DNA from: Tillus elongatus
Taxonomy: Eukaryota > Arthropoda > Insecta > Coleoptera > Cleridae
Length of the DNA: 64,000 bases
NCBI GenBank assembly: GCA_964006375.1
Contig: OZ023265.1
Span: forward strand, 158,767,618 to 158,831,617
Reading direction: 5' to 3'
Shown here piece after piece: positions 49,428-58,189 of this stretch. The translations under genes were made by a program, and so were the position numbers. Within the stretch, counting starts at the first letter, position 1. Each line of letters opens with the position of its first letter. The notes under the pieces are model-generated. The model saw only the letters and a list, made by a program, of their open reading frames with translations. It ran no database searches and was not told the DNA's origin.

Positions 49428-50594
49428 CTAGGTGATAACACTAGCTTCTTTTAGTTCTTCCAAGATTGACTGAATTTCGTTGTTATGAGCATTATTACCT
49501 GCAACTTGGGAAGCCACTAAAAGTCTAAGTCTGTCAACCAACTCGTTTATGTCATTCCAATACACATAGGCTATTTGTTTGTTATTTTGTATCATATAGT
49601 TGTTGGTGCTGATGTTGTTTGGGCTCATGCCGTTGCTATCGCTGCTCTTATCACTCTGAGTTTTAAGTTCAGTCTTTTGTTTTTTGTTAAGATGTCTGTC
49701 GGTGCTGTCGTCATCGTCTTCCTCGTAGGTGTAACCAAAACCTTGAGGTGTTGAGGATCTACGACCTCGTGGATTTATCACTGGTTTTATTAGAGTCAGA
49801 TACTTTTCAGAGGAACAACCCTTGGTTCGGGCGTTAGGATCATAGTTCATTTTATGAACACTAGTTGCTTCTAGAATATCTCTATAGTGTTGAAGATCAT
49901 CATAGGTATACCCTCTAGGTGTTTTCATAAATATCAATTCTAGCAAACCTTGTGTTTGCGGGTATCTCCTTTGGCCCAGTTGAATCTCAGCATCAGTAAA
50001 GTCCAAGTGTTTGTTGCCAAGACTCCAGCTACCAGTATCTTTAGCGTAGCGAGCACCATACGTTTGATCAATAGTAGCAAGCCTCGGTGGTTCAGTAAAA
50101 TACTTGTCTACATAATATCGAACTCGGTCAGGATATTGCTCCAAAAATTCTTGATATGCAGGGTTGGTTGTGACAGTTTGTAGGTCTGCCTCAAGCTCTT
50201 CAAATGTTGGGATGTCCTCATCGGAACTTGTCGCCTCAGCCTCTTCCCTTGGTTCAGCTTCAAAAACTTCATGGTCTTTAAGGAACTGTACTTGGGGTTT
50301 CGTTTCTGGTATATCGACTTCGTCTTTGATTTGTTCAACCTTTGGTGGTTGCGATGGCTGTTGCTGCTGCAGTGCTGCTGTGTTTTTAGATATTTCACTT
50401 AGGGGCTCAACAAGTGGTTTATATAAACGTTGCAGAGCATCATCATTCTCAGCTCTGTTAAGTTTAAGCATTAAATGTTTTTTTCGAATATTGTCAGCAA
50501 GTTGTAAAATCCTTTTCTTAACTTTTTGCTCTTCCTTACCCAACACTTCCATTGTGCTACAACTGTTTTTGGTGTTACCAGTCGGTCTAATCAT
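49428..50594 (-). CDS. DUF8207-like Polinton-associated protein (388 aa)
   Basis: The ORF is intact. An N-terminal basic, coiled-coil-like helix (about 20-60: EEQKVKKRILQLADNIRKKH) leads to a Gln/Pro and acidic linker. Residues ~150-272 carry the pattern of the domain called DUF8207 in arthropod proteins: WSLGNKHLDFTDAEIQLGQ, YPQTQGLLELIF, TPRGYTYDDLQHYRDIL and SEKYLTLIKPV. After an acidic, Lys-rich linker with NKKQKTE (possible nuclear signal), the C-terminus YWNDINELVDRLRLLVASQ...EIQSILEELKEA is also typical of this protein group. I recall such proteins as frequent in arthropod genomes near Polinton genes. Their function is not known to me. It is the most conserved-looking gene of the element and has no lesion. 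Confidence 0.8.
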   Translation of the reverse strand: MIRPTGNTKNSCSTMEVLGKEEQKVKKRILQLADNIRKKHLMLKLNRAENDDALQRLYKPLVEPLSEISKNTAALQQQQPSQPPKVEQIKDEVDIPETKPQVQFLKDHEVFEAEPREEAEATSSDEDIPTFEELEADLQTVTTNPAYQEFLEQYPDRVRYYVDKYFTEPPRLATIDQTYGARYAKDTGSWSLGNKHLDFTDAEIQLGQRRYPQTQGLLELIFMKTPRGYTYDDLQHYRDILEATSVHKMNYDPNARTKGCSSEKYLTLIKPVINPRGRRSSTPQGFGYTYEEDDDDSTDRHLNKKQKTELKTQSDKSSDSNGMSPNNISTNNYMIQNNKQIAYVYWNDINELVDRLRLLVASQVAGNNAHNNEIQSILEELKEASVIT

Positions 50595-50685
50595 TTGTTT
50601 GAGCGATACAGGTTGTGTGGTGGTTTAACATATACTGACTCTGTCACGGTACATGCCTTCTTATTTATCACGATATCCGGCTGTC

Positions 50686-51620
50686 TTGTTAGACAGCTGT
50701 CTGTTAGACAGCTGTCTGTTAGACAGCTGTTAGACAGCTGTCTGTTAGACAGCTGTCTGTTAGACAGCTGTTAGACAGCTGTGTGTTAGACAGCTGTGTT
50801 AGACAGCTGTGTGTTAGACAGCTGTCTGTTAGACAGCTGTCTGTTAGACAGCTGTCTGTTAGACAGCTGTCTGTTAGACAGCTGTCTGTTAGACAGCTGT
50901 TAGACAGCTGTGTGTTAGACAGCTGTGTGTTAGACAGCTGTGTGTTAGACAGCTGTCTTAGACAGCTGTGTGTTAGACAGCTGTCTTAGACAGCTGTGTT
51001 AGACAGCTGTGTTAGACAGCTGTGTTAGACAGCTGTGTTAGACAGCTGTGTTAGACAGCTGTCTTAGACAGCTGTGTTAGACAGCTGTGTTAGACAGCTG
51101 TGTTAGACAGCTGTGTTAGACAGCTGTGTTAGACAGCTGTGTTAGACAGCTGTCTTAGACAGCTGTCTTAGACAGCTGTCTTAGACAGCTGTGTTAGACA
51201 GCTGTGTTAGACAGCTGTGTTAGACAGCTGTGTTAGACAGCTGTGTTAGACAGCTGTGTTAGACAGCTGTGTTAGACAGCTGTGTTAGACAGCTGTCTTA
51301 GACAGCTGTCTTAGACAGCTGTGTTAGACAGCTGTCTTAGACAGCTGTGTTAGACAGCTGTCTTAGACAGCTGTGTTAGACAGCTGTGTTAGACAGCTGT
51401 GTTAGACAGCTGTGTTAGACAGCTGTCTTAGACAGCTGTGTTAGACAGCTGTGTTAGACAGCTGTGTTAGACAGCTGTGTTAGACAGCTGTGTTAGACAG
51501 CTGTGTTAGACAGCTGTGTTAGACAGCTGTCTTAGACAGCTGTGTTAGACAGCTGTGTTAGACAGCTGTGTTAGACAGCTGTGTTAGACAGCTGTGTTAG
51601 ACACCTGTGTTAGACACCTG
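50686..51620. repeat. Minisatellite of a 13-bp palindromic unit (~65-70 copies)
   Basis: The unit is GTTAGACAGCTGT, with 15- and 17-bp variants containing an extra CT or GT. Each unit contains the palindrome ACAGCTGT, extended to AGACAGCTGTCT in some. Variants are clustered: CTGTTAG types at the left, GTGTTAG types through the rest, and two ACACCTGT units at the right end. The array ends 5 bp before the integrase fragment. ORFs through it translate as short LDSC/VRQL repeats and are not genes. Confidence 0.95.
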
Positions 51621-51625
51621 TATGA

Positions 51626-51751
51626 CAGTTATCTTCTGACCTGTATTTAATCGAACGAGTGTTGAGAAAAAAAGGCCCCAAGTCTTACGTGAAATGGCTT
51701 GGTTTTGATCGTACTCATAATTCCTGGGTCAACACTAAAGACATTAAATAA
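51626..51751 (+). pseudogene. Polinton integrase, C-terminal chromodomain fragment
   Basis: After an in-frame TGA at 51623 the reading gives LYLIERVLRKKGPKSYVKWL, then GFDRTHNSWVNTKDIK and a stop. The I..VL.KKG....VKW.GFD...NSWV pattern is the chromodomain that ends Polinton (and chromovirus) integrases. Given the Polinton termini, the first is the natural source. The DDE catalytic core and zinc finger are gone, and the minisatellite stands in their place. AATAAAGG near 51767 could be the old polyadenylation signal. Confidence 0.78.
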
Positions 51752-51893
51752 CTTGTATTATGTTATGAATAAAGGAAACATGTTAAAAGTATTTTTTTAT
51801 TTCAAATCTTCCTTTATGCATTCACGCCAACAGAATGATTGTCAGAAAATACAGCTAATAAAACACAGAGATTTTTACACATATATTTTATTA

Positions 51894-52862
51894 TCAACTA
51901 GTGTTATAGGTAAATCTGTTACATGTTAGCATATCTTTCAGTACAAGTTGATATTTAGTAATAAATTCACACACTATACACAGATTCTCAGAGTATTTTA
52001 AGCGGGCAATGAAGAAGGCACAAGGTATAACTGCCCTGTCTCTGAACTTGGACAGTTCCGATCTAATGTCAGCCATAAACATGTTTAGGTCAAAGAAACT
52101 CCTAAAACGTAATTCCAATAATAAGTCTTTGACCACAGAGCCAACATCTTCTAGTATTTTCAATGATTCCAAGCTTAGGTTGAAATTAGTGACATATTCA
52201 TCACTGCACAACCTAAACTTAAAAAACACTGATTTTCGTTGTGTTTGAACCAAGTATTTAGTAAGTGTATACGAATCGGTGTTTTTGTCTGTACCTTGTG
52301 ATTGGTTTTCCAGGTTGAAAATTATGGTGGGTAACACGTTTAAAAATTCTTCAAATGTCCACATGTCGAAAAACACAGGTATATTACAATTTTTCTGTGA
52401 AACCTTAACCAGAGGCATAAAGTTAAGCATGGGGTCAGCTCCGATCGTAAGTATTTTCTCACCGTTTGCCAACAGCGCAAACGTTGTCTGACCAACGAGC
52501 TCACAGTCTTGTGTTTTTAGTTTTTTCTCCATACTTTTCTGATTGATCTGCACCAACTTCTCATTGAATAGCTCATCGTGTGTAGGCTGATATTCGACTG
52601 TTTGTATGTTTGTAGGATCTGCAGCATTCATACTAATATCAGAGAGATTATTCGGTTCACTTGTGTTTGTTGTTGTTGGATAGCTTGTGTACAGCTCACC
52701 TATGATATTATCCCACGTCTTTGGTTCTTCTTTTGTTATAATACTTTCAACTGCGTTAGCCAGCAAGACATCTTGTAACACTTTAAGCTTTTTACCTCCA
52801 CCAGCACCTCTACCTGTATTTTCTGTGTTGAGAGATTTTCGTTTTCGCGTATTCTGCACCAT
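51894..52862 (-). CDS. Polinton-borne protein of unknown function (322 aa)
   Basis: The ORF is intact and starts MVQNTRKRKSLNTENTGRG, a basic, nuclear-signal-like N-terminus with GGKKLK. Residues ~60-100 are Asn/Thr-rich and low in complexity. From ~100 on the protein is compact, alternating hydrophobic and charged (FALLANGEKILTIGADPM, FFDMWTFEEFLNVLPTIIFN, then FRDRAVIPCAFFIARL). I recognise no domain and no catalytic signature. It is the middle of three minus-strand genes in the element, 346 bp downstream of the 271-aa ORF. A structural or DNA-binding role is possible but is only inference. Confidence 0.7.
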   Translation of the reverse strand: MVQNTRKRKSLNTENTGRGAGGGKKLKVLQDVLLANAVESIITKEEPKTWDNIIGELYTSYPTTTNTSEPNNLSDISMNAADPTNIQTVEYQPTHDELFNEKLVQINQKSMEKKLKTQDCELVGQTTFALLANGEKILTIGADPMLNFMPLVKVSQKNCNIPVFFDMWTFEEFLNVLPTIIFNLENQSQGTDKNTDSYTLTKYLVQTQRKSVFFKFRLCSDEYVTNFNLSLESLKILEDVGSVVKDLLLELRFRSFFDLNMFMADIRSELSKFRDRAVIPCAFFIARLKYSENLCIVCEFITKYQLVLKDMLTCNRFTYNTS

Positions 52863-53208
52863 ATTAGTTTTTAGTTACACCTTGTTCAACGTACACCAAC
52901 AAAACTAGCTTCTAGACAAGCTCAAACACAACTGATGGCTGGATACCACCTAACAGAACTAACCCCTTAGATCATAACTGTAAAGACAACGTCAAACAGG
53001 TTTATCAGATCAAGGTCATCAACAGACAGGTTATTTACCCTAAGAGGGCCTCTCACTTGCGTATATTAAACAGATACACAGACAAGCTCAAACACGAATA
53101 ATGGTATGATGTCATTCTACAGGATATGAGTCATAACCATGTTGTTTGTTCTCTGTTTTATTGTGTTATGTATTCTGTTATGGACATGTGTACAGAGCGA
53201 CATACTTT
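52863..53208. promoter_or_regulatory. Intergenic segment shared with the 3' side of the DUF8207-like gene
   Basis: About 90 bp (53010-53100: CAAGGTCATCAACAGACAGG, GAGGGCCTCTC, TATATTAAACAGATACACAG) recurs inverted at 49010-49100. The duplicated intergenic block may carry expression signals of the element. No promoter motif can be named. Confidence 0.4.
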
Positions 53209-54024
53209 TTACTCGTTTACAGGCCTAGGATCGACGTCAGCTCTCTTTAGACATATTTGTTTGTGTCTATAAATAGACGTTCTCAACATTTGTTTATTAC
53301 AGTGTAAACATGTAACCTTCCTCCTGTCGTACGTGTATTGCCATTTTACGAAATTTTCATAACTTTCCCATGAGTGTGCGTTGTATGGTAGCCATTTTCC
53401 CAAGTTTTGACCATTTTTAATGAAACATTTGTCACAACAGCTTCTCTCTGTTGGTGGACAGCGTTTAAAACAAATGACACAGCAACGGAGACCATCATCA
53501 TTCAGTTCTTGCTTGTCATCCTGTGTTAGTGGTTGTGTTGTTGTTGTTGGTCTCGCGGCTGTGTGTTCTTCTTTACTCTCTTGTAGATTGATTTCATTAA
53601 ACTGCTGTTGGTGCTGCTGCTGCGTCGACAAACCAGAACCTTGTGAAGTGGTTGCTTGCTGGTGCTGTGATGATCCTAGACTTGTAGCTGTTATAGTAAA
53701 GGCATCACCTTCAATGGCCCCCTTATTGCTCTGATACATCTTGTACAGCTCAGACCACACTTCTTCAAACGTCAGCAACGACAGCTTCCTAAACGGCATA
53801 TGATAGTCTCTATCCAAGCCGGAGAATGTAAAGCTTACTTTGGTGTCGGTGTTCAAGTCTCTAATAACTCGATTATAAATTTCCTGCATACCGTTCTTAA
53901 GCCATTGTTCAGGATTATTGACGCCACTGCTATTGAGTGGATTCAACTTGAAATGCACCATGTTCTGTATAATATTAAAACGACTGTTTCTTGTAGTCGA
54001 CTCTCCAACAATTGAGAACGCCAT
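53209..54024 (-). CDS. Polymerase-N-terminus-like, zinc-binding Polinton protein (271 aa)
   Basis: The ORF is intact. Residues ~15-118 (FNIIQNMVHFKL, WLKNGMQEIYNRVI, TKVSFTFSGLDRDYHMPFRK, LTFEEVWSELYKMYQSNKG, DAFTITATSL) have the layout of the region that precedes the family-B DNA polymerase in arthropod Polintons: a short RV..F-type helix, a '.PFR...LT.E..W..I..V.QSN' core, then 'D.F.I.V...'. A Gln/Ser/Thr linker (119-178) follows. The tail has two cysteine groups: CCVICFKRCP...CCDKCF (181-201) and CLHCNKQM...HKQIC (239-258, a CCHC-like finger). No polymerase exonuclease or palm motif follows. It may be a split-off N-terminal module or an independent regulator. Confidence 0.65.
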   Translation of the reverse strand: MAFSIVGESTTRNSRFNIIQNMVHFKLNPLNSSGVNNPEQWLKNGMQEIYNRVIRDLNTDTKVSFTFSGLDRDYHMPFRKLSLLTFEEVWSELYKMYQSNKGAIEGDAFTITATSLGSSQHQQATTSQGSGLSTQQQHQQQFNEINLQESKEEHTAARPTTTTQPLTQDDKQELNDDGLRCCVICFKRCPPTERSCCDKCFIKNGQNLGKWLPYNAHSWESYENFVKWQYTYDRRKVTCLHCNKQMLRTSIYRHKQICLKRADVDPRPVNE

Positions 54025-55199
54025 AGTATGGAACTAAAATGTTTCTTGTTTTTGCGGAATCAAACACAAGACTGGCTTGTGTACGACGACCGTTGTACAT
54101 CTATAACTCTCTAGTCATAGAGTGCTTGTGTGTGTGTGTTAACAATCAACAACAGCGTCTATATGTTTTGTTTGGTTCAAGTGGATGTCATTAAACAACT
54201 GTGTTATTTCTATAACGGGGCCCCATTCAAGACCTCAACATACGTTAGTGTGTACTAAGCCGTGAAACAAGTATGACGTCTCTTGCTGTATGTAAGTATA
54301 CTATTATATTATTTATGTTTACATACAAACAATACTTATCAAACAATCCTCGTATATCAAAGTTTAATTTAGTTGTTTTAAATTGAGTTTTGTTAGTTGT
54401 GTGTTTTTGATCACTCCCTATATAAATTTAGATTCATTCATTCAAAATACAAACACTAACATAAACAAACACGCCGGCAATAAAACCAAGTCCCGAGTTT
54501 TATTAGGCTATTAAAATAAACTCATTAACATATCTAGATGTAAATACGTTTTTCTTATTGATATAGTTTACTTGAAACGTTTTTGTTATTAAATGATATT
54601 AGATAGGTAAATTGGTACGTGTTTTAAATTTCTTTTTACTATAAATAAACAATTGTTTTTAACATTACAGTTCCTATTATTCAATTGGAATGTAATAGAG
54701 ATACCACCCCTGCCCACACACACAAACTCAGCAGCCTCATAAACTCGTTTTATGTAACAGGTTTCTGTTTTATATATATACCCACTGATAACAAACTTTC
54801 ATCGTATGTCTGAATAGCATGATCGGTTTAGGGGCGTTTGCATATCTTAGTAAGTTGTATGGTTGGGGGTTCAAATCTAATTTCTGGCGAATGCTTTTCT
54901 TTCAAAAATCATATTTCAAATTAAAATCAAAATTTCAAATTACCCGCTCAATATATCTTCCTCATATATGTAAGTGTGTGACTAAACCGAATGACTGTGT
55001 CCAACAGATGTCTCCCCTCGAGCTAGAGAATATTCTCTACACTCTACAACTTTACAAATAGAATGTTCTCTAGCTTGAGGAGTAAGATCTCTGGACACAA
55101 CAGACAAATTTTCAAACAAATTCAAATTTCCCGCCAAAAACGAAATACCCTAACAAACTTCAATACACCTTAACAACAACAACACAATAAACAAACCAA
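54025..55199. other. Polinton right inner flank, no gene
   Basis: No ORF is supported. The part 54245-54310 mirrors the left flank (GTGAAACAAG, GACGTCTCTTGCTGTATGTA inverted). A stem-loop lies at 55016-55080. Confidence 0.6.
54825..54905 (+). other. tRNA-like segment with box B, right
   Basis: GGTTTAGGGGCGTTTGC is followed by GGGGTTCAAATCTAATT (box-B-like) and GGCGAATGCTTTTC. It is the inverted counterpart of 48620-48715; both share the first and last blocks, but the middle differs. Confidence 0.4.
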
Positions 55200-55859
55200 A
55201 CAGCTGTGTTTACGAACACCTAACCTTAATAAACAAAATACATAACCTTAATAAACAAACAGATGCATGGTAATCAACACACACACACATGACATAACCT
55301 TAATAAACAAATACAAACATAACCTTAATAAACAAACAGATGACACGTGAGCGAACATAACCTTAATAAACAAATACATAACCTTAATAAACAATCGGAC
55401 AAACACACATGGAGAGCTAACCTGACTTGTAGATATCTATGGACACACAGGTCAGACATCTTGGAATGCTTGTGACGTCATCTCAGGTTAGTTCCATAGA
55501 GAGAGAACCCCGGAGTTGCAGCTGTCTCTTACAGGTCAGCCATCTTGGAATGCTTGTGACGTCATCTCAGGTTAGTTCCATAGAGAGAACCCGGCTTGCG
55601 ACTGTCTATGACAGGTCAGCCATCTTGGAATGCTTGTGACGTCATCTGACAGGTCAGGTGACATTTGACGTTGACACATGTCAGGTCAGGTGACAGCTGA
55701 CGTTGACAGCTGTCAGGTCAGTGACATTTGACACCTGTCAAATCTGACAGGTCAGCTGTCAACTGTCACAGGTCTGCGCAGGTCAGCGCATGCGCATGAT
55801 GACTCGCGCATGCGCAGTAAAAAGTGGAGGGGGTGAGCCCAGGTGGGGCACTATCTACT
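55200..55859 (-). repeat. Polinton right terminal inverted repeat
   Basis: Inverse of 47653-48310, with three TGACGTCA palindromes (55473, 55557, 55637). The fourth, outermost one is altered to ATGATGACT near 55797. The rows of CATAACCTTAATAAACAAA (the inverse of GTTTATTAAGGTTATG) are present. Confidence 0.9.
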
Positions 55860-56153
55860 CACCTCACTATCCTGGAAATTTTGCCCAACCCCTGCCTTTC
55901 TGTAAGGAGGGTAGGGATCTTTAACGTGCCCAACATCGCATGGACACGGGACCGACGGCTTTACGCCCCCTCCGAAGGGCAGAACGTGGAGACATTCAAC
56001 TTGCTCAAATACAATGCCAGAACCTCGGTTGATGTTAATGTTACAGTTTGTACTGAAAAAGTGAAAGGAGTAATCCGGGATCGAACCCAGTACCCTTCGG
56101 TTCAGAGGCACACGATCTTACCGCTGAACCACCGAGGTTCTGTATGAATTATT

Positions 56154-57870
56154 CATATCCACGCCGATATCTACGTTACCACAAAAAATTTTCCTGTCTA
56201 CTCAAGTTAACGTCTTATGAACATCTTGTCGATAACTAGGTTACAAAGTATTTTGCGACCTTTTTCAGATGCTTCTCTTCTTTTTGAATCCAAAACTGCT
56301 AATGCTTCTTTGCAGAATCCAGGAACAGTTTAGAAATGGTTCGAGGATGTGGTAAAGATTGCATAAATTTTTCTCGAACGTAATTATAAGCTTTGTTTGA
56401 ATAAAAATTTAGGATAATAGCAAACGACCTTAAGTCTGGTGAATAGTTCCGTTGTGTATCTTTTAAATGCTGTTTAAACAGGTCCATTTGTGTGGGTAAA
56501 GAGGCGTAAAATATTACAAACAATGATATACATTCAATAACACTCAAAAGTTAGACGTTCGGGGATGTTTCTGTATTTTCCGTGAAAACATTAAGACTCT
56601 TAAAATGCTCAATCAGCGATTTCTGGTGAAAAACTCTTAAGGCGTCTTTTCTGTTGGCGTAATATATGTATTTTCCTCTTTTTTTTATTACTCGTTTAGC
56701 AATATACCATTTTTTAAAGGTGTTTTTGGGGTTCCTGATAAACTGGAAATATCTACAAAATAACGAAGTTCTTTCCTAAAAAATGGACGATATTTGGTAA
56801 GTTTTCAATGAACAGAGTATAATTTTAAAAAATGGTTTCTAGTAGTTTAACCTCAATTCTAAGTCCAAGCATATTAACTTACTTTTGACCTGGAGTAATG
56901 TTAGCTTTTGGTGTTAATTCAGGAGGGCTGCCAAGTGCCGCACCGGTTGAATATGATATTTCGCCAAGGCAGTGAGAGTTGATAATAACGATGATTTATC
57001 TCTATTTTCTTCAAAACTATGGGTTCAATTTTCATCGGATAATTTATTACTTTTAACAATAATAAAGGTTTACAAAATATGAAGCTAAAAAGAATCCTTT
57101 GCCTTCTTTCCGCATGAGCGAGAGCTCATGCCAGAAGTAGGAGGCACTGGAGAACTTAAAACTGATGGAGACCCTGCGTTTTTAATACCCTTCTTCCACT
57201 TCGGTAAATAATAAAAGTCTTCATTATAATGCTGTGAACATAAATAAGGCAGCGTATCCGGTTTTATATTTAAGGCAGTGCGTCATGTTTCTATCATTTC
57301 TTTAGTACATGGAAACGTAAAAATAGTGCCAAACTGACGTGCCGCCACTGAAAATCGTAAACAGCAATGCACTTACGCATGCAGAGACACGGTTGCCACA
57401 TCTCCAGGTAATCTTCTACAAACAATATACTTTTTCATCATTTTGCAAAAACAAAACTCAAAACCTTTATTACAAATCAAGGTAACACATAAAAATAAAC
57501 TCTCAGTATACTTGCATACTATTCACAGACAAATACAAGCCACAACTGTGGATTAATACAAATCTAGATACTTCACACGCAGCAAGTTAAAGATTTTAAA
57601 TTGAGTTTTCTGGTTATATTTAGATAAAGAAGGGAGAAACCAAAAAATATAACGTAAATCTTTACATTCATAAATAAGCCCTAATGTAAGTGTAATGTCT
57701 TAAGTAACAGAAAAGTAATAAATTTATCATTCTCAACTTGTCATCATATTCGGCGATTTAAGGATGAATTATTACATAGCGGCAACGCTTGAGCCACCAC
57801 CCAATCAGAGCAGAGGACCGATGTAAACATAGAATCCCTTGAATGTTGGCTTCAAACAATTCAGCTGTGT
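56154..57870 (-). pseudogene. P-element-like THAP transposase, 5' part, left copy
   Basis: On the minus strand, 57290-57130 gives a degraded THAP domain: ALNIKPDTLPYLCSQHYNED, YYLPKWKKGIKNA. The open stretch 56547-56299 reads MSVIECISLFVIFYASLPTQ, NYSPDLRSFAIILNFYSNKA and SLPHPRTISKLFLDS. These are the blocks upstream of the RNase H core in P-element/THAP9 transposases. It continues to 56154 (IRRQVE-type region), where the SINE target duplication begins. Stops and frameshifts are present. Confidence 0.78.
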
Positions 57871-57902
57871 GCCGAGTCTATTCTCTGATATATAGTCAAA
57901 GG

Positions 57903-58071
57903 TTGTTATTAACATTAACAATTAACAAGAAACCAAGAACTCAGGCACAGCATAGGAAACAATTTTTATTATGCTGTGACTCTGTGTCTGTGACCACAAG
58001 TTTCTTATTCTGTGCTGTGACCACAGCACAGCACAAGAGGCTTATGCTGTGACCACAACCCACAGTATAAT
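57903..58071. other. Spacer between head-to-head P-like copies
   Basis: About 169 bp, rich in TATGCTGTGACCACA-type words in both orientations. No gene. Confidence 0.6.
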
Positions 58072-58189
58072 CCTTTGACTATATATCAGAGAATAGACTC
58101 GGCACACAGCCGAATTGTTTGAAGTATACTGATAATTTATTTTTCTGTTACCTTGATTTGCAATAAAGGTTTTGAGTTTTGTTTTTGCA

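Larger units (their letters stand above)
47653..55859. mobile_element. Polinton/Maverick-like element, 8.2 kb, integrase- and polymerase-deleted
   Basis: It begins AGTAGATAGTGCCCCACC and ends with the exact inverse, GGTGGGGCACTATCTACT. A 6-bp target duplication, CACCTC, stands at 47647-47652 and 55860-55865. Polintons are known for AG-starting long terminal inverted repeats and 6-bp duplications. Inside are a DUF8207-like gene, an unknown gene, a polymerase-N-terminus-like gene (all minus) and the C-terminal chromodomain of an integrase (plus). The usual 15-20 kb gene set (polymerase core, ATPase, protease, capsid proteins) is not found, so it is a deletion derivative or a non-autonomous lineage. 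Confidence 0.88.
47574..56141 (-). mobile_element. tRNA-derived SINE, occupied copy split by a Polinton
   Basis: The SINE parts are 47574-47652 (tail) and 55860-56141 (body and head). The head at the right reads on the minus strand, with A-box-like TGGTTCAGCGG (56121-56131) and box B GGTTCGATCCC (56077-56087). Exact 12-bp target duplications GTATGAATTATT flank it at 47562-47573 and 56142-56153. The uninterrupted P-like copy has the corresponding single site near 59485 (ATATGAATAATTCC). Compare the uninterrupted SINE at 36518-36859. Confidence 0.88.
45607..57902 (-). mobile_element. P-element-like transposon, left copy (multiply interrupted)
   Basis: The 5' end in minus orientation is at 57902 and begins CCTTTGACTATATATCAGAG. 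The other end is near 45607 (GACTATCTACCTACTG). It is an inverted, head-to-head copy of the element at 58072-60332, about 160 bp away. Three insertions split it: a foldback element at 45857-46990, and a SINE carrying a Polinton at 47574-56141. The own sequence of the copy therefore lies at 56154-57902, 46991-47573 and 45607-45856. Confidence 0.8.

Noticed and set aside
50526..50989. Plus-strand ORFs with repeated VRQLS and LDSC units
   Set aside because: They are translations of the 13/15-bp minisatellite next to the Polinton genes. Unit-length changes shift the frame repeatedly and no start context or domain exists.
50686..51620. CRISPR-like array
   Set aside because: The units are contiguous 13-17 bp repeats with no unique spacers, in eukaryotic DNA.
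56062..56135. A tRNA gene on the minus strand
   Set aside because: A- and B-box-like sequences are present, but they form the head of a SINE with target duplications, and a second copy lies at 36.8 kb.
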